DNA of 64,000 bases, from assembly GCF_001428365.1 (NCBI RefSeq), contig NZ_LMSH01000004.1, positions 62,001 through 126,000 on the forward strand, read 5' to 3'. The notes under the pieces were generated by a model that was not told the origin of the DNA, did no database searches, and was given only the letters and a program-made list of their open reading frames with translations. The DNA is from Arthrobacter sp. Soil763 (GTDB lineage Bacteria > Actinomycetota > Actinomycetes > Actinomycetales > Micrococcaceae). Shown piece after piece: positions 27,075 through 35,151 of this stretch (its first letter is position 1; each line of letters starts with the position of its first letter). The position numbers were made by a program, and so were the translations under genes.

Positions 27075-28222
27075 CGGGTGCTGCCTTCCGTGCCGGCGGA
27101 GGAGGAGTCCGGGTCCGCGGCGCGCAGCCGGGCCGCGACGGCCTCCGGGGTGGTGTCGTTGATGAAGGCCCCCATGGCGGCTTCGGAGCCGGCCAGGTAT
27201 TTCAGCTTGTCCGCGGCGCGGCGGGGCGAGGTCAGCTGCAGGTGCAGGTGGCCGGCGGCGCGGGCCGCCGTCTCCAGCGGGGCCTGCTGCCAGGCGGCAA
27301 TGTACGGCGTCGGCGTGGGGTACAGGGCGTCAAGCCGGCGCAGCAGCGCCAGGTACAGCACGGCCAGTTCGTCCCGTTCGCCGCCGTCGAGCGCGGCAAG
27401 GTCCGGGACCTGCCGGTGCGGCACGAGGTGGACTTCCAGCGGCCAGCGCGCGGCGAAGGGCACGTAGGCGCTGAAGTGCCGTCCCTCCAGCACCATCCGG
27501 CTGCCGTCCCGGCTCTCCGCGCGCAGCAGTGAGCCGGTGAGCGTCTCCCGGCCGCCGGCGGCGTCGTAATGCCGCTGCGCCGCGGCGGACAACACCGCGG
27601 CCCTTGGCGGCAGGTAGGGGTAGGCATAGATCTGCCCGTGCGGGTGGTGGAGCGTGACGCCGATGTCCGCGCCGCGGTTCTCGAACGGGAACACCTGGCG
27701 GACCCCGGGCAGCGCGCTGAGCGCGGCAGTGCGGGCCGCCCACGCCTCCACCACGGTGCGGGCCCGCGCTTCGCCGAGGCCGGCGAAGGATCCGGTGTGT
27801 TCCGGGGTGAAGCAGATGACCTCGCAACGGCCATAGGCGGGCGTGCTGGTTCCCCAGCCGGGCTGCTCCGGGAGCTGTCCGACGTCGGGCCCAAGCGACG
27901 GGAAGCGGTTCTCGAACACCGCGACGTCGTAGTCCGGGGCCGGGATTTCCGAGGGGCGCTCCGGGGTGCTGGGGCAGAGCGGGCACTCGGCGGCGGGCGG
28001 GAGGTGGGTGCGGGACTGGCGGTGCGCGGCGATGGCCACCCATTCGCCGGTGAGCGCATCGAAGCGCAGCTCCCCGGCGCCGCCGCGGGCTTCCGGTGCC
28101 CGGCGGTCCGCGGCCTCCCGGGGGTCGGGGCGTGCCGGCCCGCCGGTCCTGCCCGCGTCAGCGAAGTAGAAGAGCTCCCGGCCATCGGCGAGGGTGACGG
28201 GGGTGATGCTGTCGGCGCGCAT
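27071..28222 (-). CDS. galT: Galactose-1-phosphate uridylyltransferase
   Basis: Transfers UMP from UDP-glucose to galactose-1-phosphate, 383 aa. The nucleophile motif HHPHGQIYAYPYLP is intact, as are the N-terminal CPLCPS zinc-type pair, VFENRFPSL and the C-terminal HLQLTSPRR. First gene of galTK, divergent from the aldose epimerase with ~80 bp between starts. galE is not in the window. Confidence 0.95.
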   Translation of the reverse strand: MRADSITPVTLADGRELFYFADAGRTGGPARPDPREAADRRAPEARGGAGELRFDALTGEWVAIAAHRQSRTHLPPAAECPLCPSTPERPSEIPAPDYDVAVFENRFPSLGPDVGQLPEQPGWGTSTPAYGRCEVICFTPEHTGSFAGLGEARARTVVEAWAARTAALSALPGVRQVFPFENRGADIGVTLHHPHGQIYAYPYLPPRAAVLSAAAQRHYDAAGGRETLTGSLLRAESRDGSRMVLEGRHFSAYVPFAARWPLEVHLVPHRQVPDLAALDGGERDELAVLYLALLRRLDALYPTPTPYIAAWQQAPLETAARAAGHLHLQLTSPRRAADKLKYLAGSEAAMGAFINDTTPEAVAARLRAADPDSSSAGTEGSTR

Positions 28223-28304
28223 GCCATCATTCGATCAGACTTCGGAGAAATCCGGTAAAGCCCCGCGTGTACGGCCGCGGACGCGGTTCGGTACCGTGGT
28301 GCCC

Positions 28305-29273
28305 ATGGACTCCACCGCCGACCCGGCTGCGCCCGCTACCGCCTCCGACCCCGACGCCTCCGCCCGGCGCTATGCGACCGGCCGGCAATACGAGCTGCGC
28401 CGTGGCGACGCGCTCGCCGTCGTGACTGAACTGGCCGCCGGCCTGCGGCTCTACGCCCGGGCCGGGACCCAGCTGACGGAGACGTACGCGGACGCGGAGA
28501 TCGCTCCCGGCGCCGCCGGCATCACCCTCGCGCCGTGGGCGAACCGGGTGGAGGACGGCGTCTGGACCCTCAACGGGAAGAAGCAGCAGCTGGACATCAC
28601 CGAGGTGGGGCGGAACAACGCCAGCCACGGACTGCTGCGGAACTCTCCCTACGAACTGGTGGACGAGTCCGAATTCTCGGTCACCCTGGAGGCGGCAATC
28701 TTCCCGCAGCACGGCTACCCGTTCCTGCTCCGGCACCGGGTGCGGTACACGCTCGGGGAGGACCTGGGCCTGGACGTCCGGCAGACGCTGGTCAATGACT
28801 CCCAGGAGCCGGCCCCCTTTGTCCTCGGCGCGCACCCCTACCTGCGCCTCGGCGAGGTCCCGAGCGAGGACCTCACCCTGACCGTCAGCGGGCGGACCCG
28901 GCTGGTGACGGACGAGCGGCTCATTCCCCGCGGCACCGGGCCGGCCGACGGCGGGTTCGACCTGCGGGCCGGCCGCCGGGTGGGCGGAATGGACCTGGAC
29001 TGCGCCTACACGGACTTGGACTTCGACGGCGGGACAGCCCGCAGCACGCTGCGCGCGGACGACGGCCGCAGCGTGAGCCTCTGGCAGGACACCTCCTGCG
29101 GCTACGTCCACGTCTTCGTGACGGACAAATTCCCCGGCAGGGCCACGGCGGTGGCCCTGGAACCGATGACCGGGCCCGCGAACGCCTTCAACAGCGGCGA
29201 CGGCCTGCGCTGGCTGCCGGCCGGGGAGTCGTTCAGCATGGAGTGGGGAATCACAGCCGAGCTGGGCAGCTAA
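28305..29273 (+). CDS. Aldose 1-epimerase family protein
   Basis: Galactose mutarotase-like enzyme, 322 aa, interconverting alpha and beta anomers of aldoses and so supplying alpha-galactose to GalK. The ATG at 28305 is chosen; the frame is open upstream but would run into the galT promoter region. Landmarks are GITLAPWANRVEDG, the catalytic-type His in NNASHGLLRNSPYEL, and GAHPYLRLG. The first ~30 residues are Ala/Asp/Pro-rich. Divergent from galTK, which supports a galactose role; glucose-6-phosphate epimerase relatives are less likely. Confidence 0.88.
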   Translation: MDSTADPAAPATASDPDASARRYATGRQYELRRGDALAVVTELAAGLRLYARAGTQLTETYADAEIAPGAAGITLAPWANRVEDGVWTLNGKKQQLDITEVGRNNASHGLLRNSPYELVDESEFSVTLEAAIFPQHGYPFLLRHRVRYTLGEDLGLDVRQTLVNDSQEPAPFVLGAHPYLRLGEVPSEDLTLTVSGRTRLVTDERLIPRGTGPADGGFDLRAGRRVGGMDLDCAYTDLDFDGGTARSTLRADDGRSVSLWQDTSCGYVHVFVTDKFPGRATAVALEPMTGPANAFNSGDGLRWLPAGESFSMEWGITAELGS

Positions 29274-29353
29274 GGCACCGCAGGCAGGCCCTGCCCGGCA
29301 CCGGCGGGCCGTGTCCGTTTCCTTTCCCAGCCGCACTGCGGAATTATGGGGCT

Positions 29354-30691
29354 ATGACGCCAGCTGAGGACGCCGCCAACCGACCCGATTCCGCGCTGCC
29401 CGGCTACGCCGCCCCGGAACTTTCCGCCCCCTCCGCCGCTGCCACCGCCGTCCCCGGCGGGGAGGCCGCCGCGGCCTTGCCGGGTGCCGCGCCGACGCCC
29501 GGCGCCCGGCGGGTCCGCAGCGACCGGGACCTGGACGAGGACATCCCCTACGGCGTCCGGATCGCGGCGTCGTGGGCGTGGCGGATCGGCCTGATCCTGC
29601 TGGTGACCGGGGCGCTGGTCTGGCTGCTGAGCAAAATCAGTTTCCTGATCATCCCGGTGATGGTCGCGGCGTTGCTGGCCGGGCTGCTCAGCCCCGTCAA
29701 GCGCTGGCTGCACCGCCACCGGGTGCCCAACGGCGCCGCGGTGGCGATCACCCTGCTCGGCTTCCTGGGCCTGATCGCCGGTGCGCTGGCCCTCGTGGGC
29801 CGTCAGCTCTTCACCGGCTTCGGCGAGCTCTGGGGCCAGGCGCTGGCCGGCGTCCAACAGGTCCAGACCTGGCTCGCGGAGGGCCCGCTGCACCTGACCG
29901 CGGCCCAGATCGACACGTACATCAAGGACGCCACCGACGCGCTGCAGAACAACAGCAGCAGCATCCTCAGCGGGGCGCTGACCTTCGGCAGCACCGCCGG
30001 CCACTTCGCCGCCGGGTTGCTGATCGCCCTGTTCGTGACCATCTTCTTCCTGCTGGAGGGCGAACGGATCTGGAGCTTCCTGGTCCGGCTGATGCCCCGC
30101 AAGGCCCGGCCCGCCGTCGACGGCGCGGGCCGGCGCGGCTGGACCTCGATGGTCAGCTACACCCGCATACAGCTCTTCGTCGCGTTCGTCGACGCCGTCG
30201 GGATCGGTGTCGGCGCGGCCATCATCGGCGTGCCCCTGGCGCTGCCGCTGGGCGTGCTGGTCTTCATCGGCTCCTTCATCCCCGTGGTCGGCGCGCTCGT
30301 GACCGGCGCCATCGCCGTGCTGCTGGCCCTGGTGGCCAACGGCCTGGTCAACGCCCTGATCATGCTCGGCATCGTGCTCCTGGTCCAGCAACTGGAGAGC
30401 CACATCCTGCAGCCCCTCGTCATGGGCAAGGCGGTGTCCCTGCACCCCGTGGCCGTCATTTTGTCCGTGGCCGCCGGGTCCTACCTGGCCGGCATCCCGG
30501 GTGCGCTGTTCTCCGTGCCGGTCCTCGCCGTAGCAAACTCGGCCGTTCGGTACATTGCGGGCAGAACGTGGGAACATGATGGAAAGATGGCAGCCGCGTA
30601 CGGGCACGGAGCCCCGGCAGCTGCCGGCGCCGGCGAGGATCCGGGCTTCAGGGAGGCCCGCGTCCCCGGCGCCGACGCCGGAACCCCCTAA
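29354..30691 (+). CDS. AI-2E family transporter (PerM-like membrane protein)
   Basis: Polytopic membrane protein of the UPF0118/AI-2E family, 445 aa; members export or exchange small solutes or ions. A ~65-residue Ala/Pro-rich cytoplasmic tail precedes the first membrane segment. Landmarks are SFLIIPVMVAALLAGLLSPV, an amphipathic extracytoplasmic region, LFVTIFFLLEGERIWSFLVR and the typical QQLESHILQPLVMGKAVSLH near the C-terminus. ilvA follows after 12 nt. The substrate is unknown; the name does not prove AI-2 transport. Confidence 0.9.
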   Translation: MTPAEDAANRPDSALPGYAAPELSAPSAAATAVPGGEAAAALPGAAPTPGARRVRSDRDLDEDIPYGVRIAASWAWRIGLILLVTGALVWLLSKISFLIIPVMVAALLAGLLSPVKRWLHRHRVPNGAAVAITLLGFLGLIAGALALVGRQLFTGFGELWGQALAGVQQVQTWLAEGPLHLTAAQIDTYIKDATDALQNNSSSILSGALTFGSTAGHFAAGLLIALFVTIFFLLEGERIWSFLVRLMPRKARPAVDGAGRRGWTSMVSYTRIQLFVAFVDAVGIGVGAAIIGVPLALPLGVLVFIGSFIPVVGALVTGAIAVLLALVANGLVNALIMLGIVLLVQQLESHILQPLVMGKAVSLHPVAVILSVAAGSYLAGIPGALFSVPVLAVANSAVRYIAGRTWEHDGKMAAAYGHGAPAAAGAGEDPGFREARVPGADAGTP

Positions 30692-30703
30692 GGAGATTAG
30701 TTC

Positions 30704-31942
30704 GTGAATACCCCCGAGAGCCTGCCCGTCACGCTGGACGATGTCCTGGAGGCGCAGAAGCTGCTCGACGGGATTATTACCCGCACCCCGGTGGAATCCT
30801 CCCGCGCCCTCGGCGGCCTGGCCGGCGGCGAGGTCTATTTCAAGTGCGAGAACCTGCAGCGCGCCGGCTCCTTCAAGGTCCGCGGCGCCTACGTCCGGAT
30901 GGCCAAGCTCTCCGAGGCGGAGAAAAAGCGCGGCGTCGTCGCGGCCTCGGCCGGCAACCACGCCCAGGGCGTGGCCGTCGCGGCGAAGGCCCTCGGCATC
31001 AAGGCCCGGATCTACATGCCGCTCGGAGTGGCGCTGCCCAAGCTCGCCGCCACCCGCAGCCACGGCGCCGAGGTGGTGCTGCACGGCCACAACGTGGACG
31101 AGGCCCTCGCCGAGGCCAAGCGCTACGCGGATGAGACCGGCGCGGTTTTCGTCCACCCGTTCGATGACGTCGACGTCGTCGCCGGCCAGGGCACCGTCGG
31201 CCTGGAGATCCTCGAACAGGTACCGAACGTGGACACCATCCTGATGGGTGTCGGCGGCGGCGGCCTGCTGGCCGGCGTCGCCGTGGCCGTGAAGGCGCGG
31301 GCAAAGGAACTCGGCCGGGAGATCCGGATCATCGGCGTGCAGGCCGAAAACGCCGCCGCCTACCCGCCCTCGCTCGCCGCGGACGCCCTCGTGCCGCTGA
31401 AGCGGGTCTCCACCATGGCCGACGGCATCGCCGTGGGCCGGCCGGGGCAGTTGCCGTTCAGCATCATCCGCGAACTTGTCGACGACGTCGTCACGGTCAG
31501 CGAGGACGCCCTGGCCCGGGCCCTGATCTTCCTGCTGGAACGGGCCAAGATGGTCGTCGAACCCGCCGGCGCCGTGGGCGTCGCGGCGCTGATGGAAGGC
31601 AAGATCGAAAACCCCGGGACCACCGCCATCGTGCTCTCCGGCGGCAACATCGACCCGATGCTGATGCTCAAGGTCATCCAGCGCGGCCTCTCCGCCGCCG
31701 GACGCTACATGACCGTCCGGATGATGCTCGATGACCGGCCCGGTTCGCTCGCGACCATCGCCCGGATCATCGCCGAGAACGACGCCAACGTCACCGGACT
31801 GGACCACACCCGGGTGGGCGGCTCCATCAGCATGGGCGACGTCTCCATCACCGTCAACCTCGAAACCAAGGGCCACGAACACTGCGAGCAGGTCCTGGGC
31901 GCGCTCCGGGCCGAGGGCTTCCAGCCGATCGTGGTGCACTAG
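30704..31942 (+). CDS. ilvA: Threonine ammonia-lyase
   Basis: PLP enzyme deaminating threonine to 2-oxobutyrate, 412 aa. The GTG start is preceded by AAGGAGATT. The PLP Lys is in GSFKVRGA, the substrate loop is SAGNHAQG and the phosphate-binding Gly run GVGGGGLLAG. A C-terminal ACT-type domain (TVRMMLDDRPGSLATIARII onward) is of the single-ACT type also seen in catabolic TdcB-like enzymes, so it may serve either isoleucine synthesis or catabolism. The rhomboid gene begins 10 nt downstream. Confidence 0.93.
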   Translation: MNTPESLPVTLDDVLEAQKLLDGIITRTPVESSRALGGLAGGEVYFKCENLQRAGSFKVRGAYVRMAKLSEAEKKRGVVAASAGNHAQGVAVAAKALGIKARIYMPLGVALPKLAATRSHGAEVVLHGHNVDEALAEAKRYADETGAVFVHPFDDVDVVAGQGTVGLEILEQVPNVDTILMGVGGGGLLAGVAVAVKARAKELGREIRIIGVQAENAAAYPPSLAADALVPLKRVSTMADGIAVGRPGQLPFSIIRELVDDVVTVSEDALARALIFLLERAKMVVEPAGAVGVAALMEGKIENPGTTAIVLSGGNIDPMLMLKVIQRGLSAAGRYMTVRMMLDDRPGSLATIARIIAENDANVTGLDHTRVGGSISMGDVSITVNLETKGHEHCEQVLGALRAEGFQPIVVH

Positions 31943-31952
31943 GGGAGCGGCG

Positions 31953-32567
31953 GTGCTGCAGGCGTCCGGTGGCCAGCGGCGGGTCACGGCCGCGGCCCGG
32001 GCGCGGCAGGGCCTGCTGGTGGTGGGGTCCTTCGTGCTGCTGCTCTATGCCATCGAGTTCCTCAACGCCCTGCTGTTCCACTCGCTCAACGGCACCTTCG
32101 GGCTGCGGCCCCGCTCGGCGGACGGGCTGCTGGACATCCTGACATTTCCGCTGCTGCACGCCAACCTCGCCCATCTGGCCTCGAACACCCTGCCGCTGAT
32201 CATCTTCGGCTTCCTGGTGTTCCTCTCCGGCGTCCGGGTCTTCGCCACGGCGCTGGCCTCCAGCTGGCTGGGTTCGGGGGCCGCGGTGTGGCTGATCGGC
32301 GGCTACAACATCACGGTCGGGGCCTCCGGGCTGGTCTTCGGCCTGTTCGCCTTCCTGCTGGTGCGCGGCTTCGTCAACCGGCACTGGGGCCAGATCCTGC
32401 TCTCGGTGGTGCTGTTCCTGGCCTACGGCGGAATCCTGTTCGGTGTCCTGCCCACCGTGGCCGGCTACGTTTCCTGGCAGGCCCACCTGGGCGGTGCCGC
32501 GGGCGGCGTGGCCGCCGCCCTGCTGCTGGGCCGGCGCCGGGCGCGGCCGGCCGGGGACAGCGGTTAA
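31953..32567 (+). CDS. Rhomboid family intramembrane serine protease
   Basis: Six-helix intramembrane protease, 204 aa. The GTG at 31953 follows AGGGGAGCGG. The fold landmarks are in order: HANLAHLASNTLPL on the first extracytoplasmic side, the catalytic Ser in TVGASGLVFGLFAFLL, and the catalytic His in SWQAHLGGAAGG in the last helix. Substrates are unknown. It closes a likely AI-2E-ilvA-rhomboid transcription unit. Confidence 0.9.
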   Translation: MLQASGGQRRVTAAARARQGLLVVGSFVLLLYAIEFLNALLFHSLNGTFGLRPRSADGLLDILTFPLLHANLAHLASNTLPLIIFGFLVFLSGVRVFATALASSWLGSGAAVWLIGGYNITVGASGLVFGLFAFLLVRGFVNRHWGQILLSVVLFLAYGGILFGVLPTVAGYVSWQAHLGGAAGGVAAALLLGRRRARPAGDSG

Positions 32568-32571
32568 ACGC

Positions 32572-32608
32572 CGACGCCGGCCCGCCGCGGAAGCGGGGGC
32601 CGGCGTCG
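32572..32608. terminator. Bidirectional terminator hairpin, rhomboid/greA
   Basis: CGACGCCGGCCCGC (32572-32585) pairs with GCGGGGGCCGGCGTCG (32593-32608) apart from a small bulge, between convergent genes. Confidence 0.6.
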
Positions 32609-32618
32609 TGGCGGGAAG

Positions 32619-33113
32619 TTAGCCTGCGTACGGCTTGGCGGAGATGATCTCCACCGCGATGTCCTTGCCGTTGGGGGCGGTGTAGCTGAGCTTGTCGCCC
32701 TCCTTGTGGCCGACGATCGCGGACCCCAACGGGGACTTTTCGCTGAAGACGTCCAGGTCCGAGTCGCCGGCGATTTCGCGGGAGCCCAGCAGGAAGCGCT
32801 CCTCGTCACCGGCAATCTTGGCGACAACAAGCATGCCCGGCTCGACGATTCCGTCGTCGGCAGGGGCCTCGCCCACGTGCGCGTCGCGGAGCAGCTCGGT
32901 CAGCTGGCGGATGCGGGCCTCGATCTTGCCCTGCTCCTCCTTGGCGGCGTGGTAGCCGCCGTTCTCCTTGAGGTCGCCTTCCTGGCGGGCAGCTTCGATC
33001 TTCTGAACGATGTCTGCACGCCCGGCGCCGGAGAGGTGGTCCAGCTCTGCCTTCAGGCGGTCAAAAGCTTCCTGGGTAAGCCAAGCTGCAGTTGCGCTGT
33101 TGGTGGTCGACAC
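32619..33113 (-). CDS. greA: Transcription elongation factor GreA
   Basis: Rescues backtracked RNA polymerase by stimulating transcript cleavage. The GTG at 33113 gives 164 aa, the family norm, with AAAAGGAG upstream; an upstream ATG at 33149 is less likely. The coiled-coil tip carries the acidic GDLKENGGYHAAKEEQ with the catalytic Asp/Glu. The C-terminal FKBP-like domain ends SPLGSAIVGHKEGDKLSYTAPNG. Conserved neighbour of DUF4307 and mca. Confidence 0.95.
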   Translation of the reverse strand: MSTTNSATAAWLTQEAFDRLKAELDHLSGAGRADIVQKIEAARQEGDLKENGGYHAAKEEQGKIEARIRQLTELLRDAHVGEAPADDGIVEPGMLVVAKIAGDEERFLLGSREIAGDSDLDVFSEKSPLGSAIVGHKEGDKLSYTAPNGKDIAVEIISAKPYAG

Positions 33114-33223
33114 GGACTTCTCCTTTTGATGGTCAAACAAGCTGGTCAAACAAGCAAAGACCCCGCCACGGTGGCCACTTATGGATCTCAGTAACCAGCT
33201 CAGCGGGGTAGAGGTATTGATCC

Positions 33224-33229
33224 ATTGTA
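33224..33229 (-). promoter_or_regulatory. Possible greA -10 box
   Basis: TACAAT on the minus strand at 33229-33224, about 110 nt before the GTG, with a weak CTTGGG -35 candidate 18 nt further upstream. Confidence 0.35.
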
Positions 33230-33291
33230 GTCAATGCTGTGGATAAACCCAAGAACCCCTGCGTCGCAGGTCACACAGTGTTACTTCGCCG

Positions 33292-33750
33292 TTACTTCGC
33301 GGCGTCCGGGATCCAGCAGCTGTCGACGACGGCGGAGACGGCCTGCGACTCGGTGCGGACGGTCGCCCGGTGCACGGTGGTCCGGCCCCCGTCGCTGCCG
33401 GCGTCGGCCGCGTTGGGTCCGATGTCAACGACCTTCCAGCCGACTACGGCGAACTTGGCGTCAAGGGCCTTGACCGCGCACTTGGCGGCGGTGCCGGGGT
33501 TCTTGGTGACCTGGAAGTCCAGCTCGGTCAGGGTGGCGTCGGTGGTGCTGTAGCCGATGTCCTTGAAGCTGACGGACTCGGTGGCCGCCGACGTCGAAAT
33601 CCAGGCCGCCACGCCGATTCCGAAGGCGAGCGCGAGGACCAGGATGATGCGCTTGGCCTTCCCGCCGAGGGCGCGCTTTTGGGCACCGTAGCGATTGGCT
33701 ACGCTGTTAGGTGCCGGCACGGTCGCCGCGGGCTGCTCCTCGGAAGTCAC
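33292..33750 (-). CDS. DUF4307 domain-containing membrane protein
   Basis: Small actinobacterial protein of unknown function, 152 aa. A cytoplasmic N-terminus (ANRYGAQKRALGGKAKR) is followed by one membrane segment (about 35-54, IILVLALAFGIGVAAWIS). The extracytoplasmic beta-rich domain contains two Cys (KCAVKAL and DSCWIPDA) that could form a disulfide. Divergent from mca, a pairing conserved in Actinobacteria (Rv1081c/Rv1082 type). Confidence 0.88.
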   Translation of the reverse strand: MTSEEQPAATVPAPNSVANRYGAQKRALGGKAKRIILVLALAFGIGVAAWISTSAATESVSFKDIGYSTTDATLTELDFQVTKNPGTAAKCAVKALDAKFAVVGWKVVDIGPNAADAGSDGGRTTVHRATVRTESQAVSAVVDSCWIPDAAK

Positions 33751-33894
33751 CCGTCCAGTTTAGTGTGGATCGGGCGGGGGAATTTCCGCGCCGCCGCTGC
33801 GCGTTACTCCGGGCGTGGTCCCGGCGTCCGGCGCCCAAGCGCCCGTACCGCCCCGCAGCAGAATTTCCGCACAAGAAAGAGGAGCCGTCCCGCC

Positions 33895-34800
33895 ATGACA
33901 GCGTCCCCCAGCCCGTCAGCCCCGCTTCGGCTGCTCGCCGTCCACGCGCACCCCGACGACGAATCGAGCAAGGGCGCCGCGACGATGGCCAGGTACGCCG
34001 CCGCCGGCGTCGACGTCCTTGTGGCGACCTGCACCGACGGGTCCCGCGGCGACATCCAGAACCCGGCGATGGAAAGCGCGCCGCATCCCAAGCGCGACAT
34101 GGCCGGCGCCCGGCGGCTGGAGATGGCGAACGCGGCCAAGGTCCTGGGCATCCGCCAGCACTGGCTGGGCTTCGTCGATTCCGGGCTGCCCGAGGGCGAC
34201 CCGCTGCCGCCGCTGCCCGCCGGCTCCTTCGCCACCCTGCCGCTGGAACGCGCGGCCGCCCCGCTGGTGCGGCTGGTCCGCCGGTTCAAGCCGCAGGTCA
34301 TCCTCAGCTACGACGAGAACGGCGGCTACCCGCACCCGGACCACATCATGGCCCACCGGGTCGCCGTGGAGGCGTTCGACGCCGCCGGCGACCCGGAACG
34401 GTACCCGGGCACCGGCGAGCCCTGGCAGCCCAGCAAGCTCTACTACGACCGCGCCTTCAGCCCCGAACGGTTCCGGGCGCTGCACTATGCGCTGGAGGAA
34501 GCCGGTCTGCAGTCGCCGTACGCCGAGCGGATCGCGGCCTGGCTGGAGGCCGACGCCGAGGGGCACACCCCGCCCGCCCCGACGCATCCGACCACCACGC
34601 AGATCGAGTGCGGCGACTTCTTTGAGGCCCGCGACGACGCCCTGCGCGCCCACCGGACGCAGATCGATCCCGAGGGATTCTTCTTTGCGGTCTCGCCCGC
34701 GATGCAGCGCCAGACCTGGCCGTGGGAGGACTACTCCCTGATCCAGTCCAAGGTCCCGGCGGACCTGCCCGAAACGGACTTTTTCGCCGGGCTAAGATAG
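33895..34800 (+). CDS. mca: Mycothiol S-conjugate amidase
   Basis: Zinc hydrolase that cleaves mycothiol S-conjugates during detoxification of electrophiles, 301 aa. AAAGAGGAG precedes the ATG. LmbE-like metal motifs are AVHAHPDDESSKG near the N-terminus and GYPHPDHIMAHR in mid-protein. The long C-terminal half (TQIECGDFF, HRTQIDPEGFFFAV) favours Mca over MshB. It implies that the organism makes mycothiol. Confidence 0.93.
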   Translation: MTASPSPSAPLRLLAVHAHPDDESSKGAATMARYAAAGVDVLVATCTDGSRGDIQNPAMESAPHPKRDMAGARRLEMANAAKVLGIRQHWLGFVDSGLPEGDPLPPLPAGSFATLPLERAAAPLVRLVRRFKPQVILSYDENGGYPHPDHIMAHRVAVEAFDAAGDPERYPGTGEPWQPSKLYYDRAFSPERFRALHYALEEAGLQSPYAERIAAWLEADAEGHTPPAPTHPTTTQIECGDFFEARDDALRAHRTQIDPEGFFFAVSPAMQRQTWPWEDYSLIQSKVPADLPETDFFAGLR

Positions 34801-34878
34801 ACCACGCAGGGACTTCTATGCCACGTAGAAATGGCGGCCGGGTCCCGCAGACGACAATCCCCACAGAAGGTTCCTGCC

Positions 34879-35151
34879 GTGCACTCCTTGCTCATCGCCC
34901 TGGCGACCGCCCCGGCGCCCGCGCCGTCGCCGTCGCTGCGTCCCGGGCTCACCCAGGACCAGGTCACACCGGGCCTGCTGGGCTTCCTGCTCACCGCCTT
35001 TATCGTGGTGCTCACGGCGCTGTTGATCGTGGACATGGTCCGCCGGATCCGCCGGGTCCGCTACCGGGCGCAGGTCGAAGAGGAGCGCGCCGCCGAGGCC
35101 GCCTCCGGCCGGCCGGAGACCGACGGTGACGCAGGACCCGGCAGCCGCTGA
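34879..35151 (+). CDS. Small single-pass membrane protein
   Basis: 90 aa, unknown function. The GTG at 34879 has AGAAGG 9 nt upstream; an in-frame upstream start at 34831 lacks one. A short Pro-rich N-terminus, one membrane helix ([20 protein letters not shown]) and a basic then acidic cytoplasmic tail ([17 protein letters not shown]). Its place between mca and the DUF255 gene is conserved in Actinobacteria, and it overlaps the next gene by 26 bp. Confidence 0.8.
   Translation: MHSLLIALATAPAPAPSPSLRPGLTQDQVTPGLLGFLLTAFIVVLTALLIVDMVRRIRRVRYRAQVEEERAAEAASGRPETDGDAGPGSR

Noticed and set aside
29270..31987. 905-codon minus-strand frame over the AI-2E transporter and ilvA
   Set aside because: Antisense to two well-supported genes and compositionally artificial.
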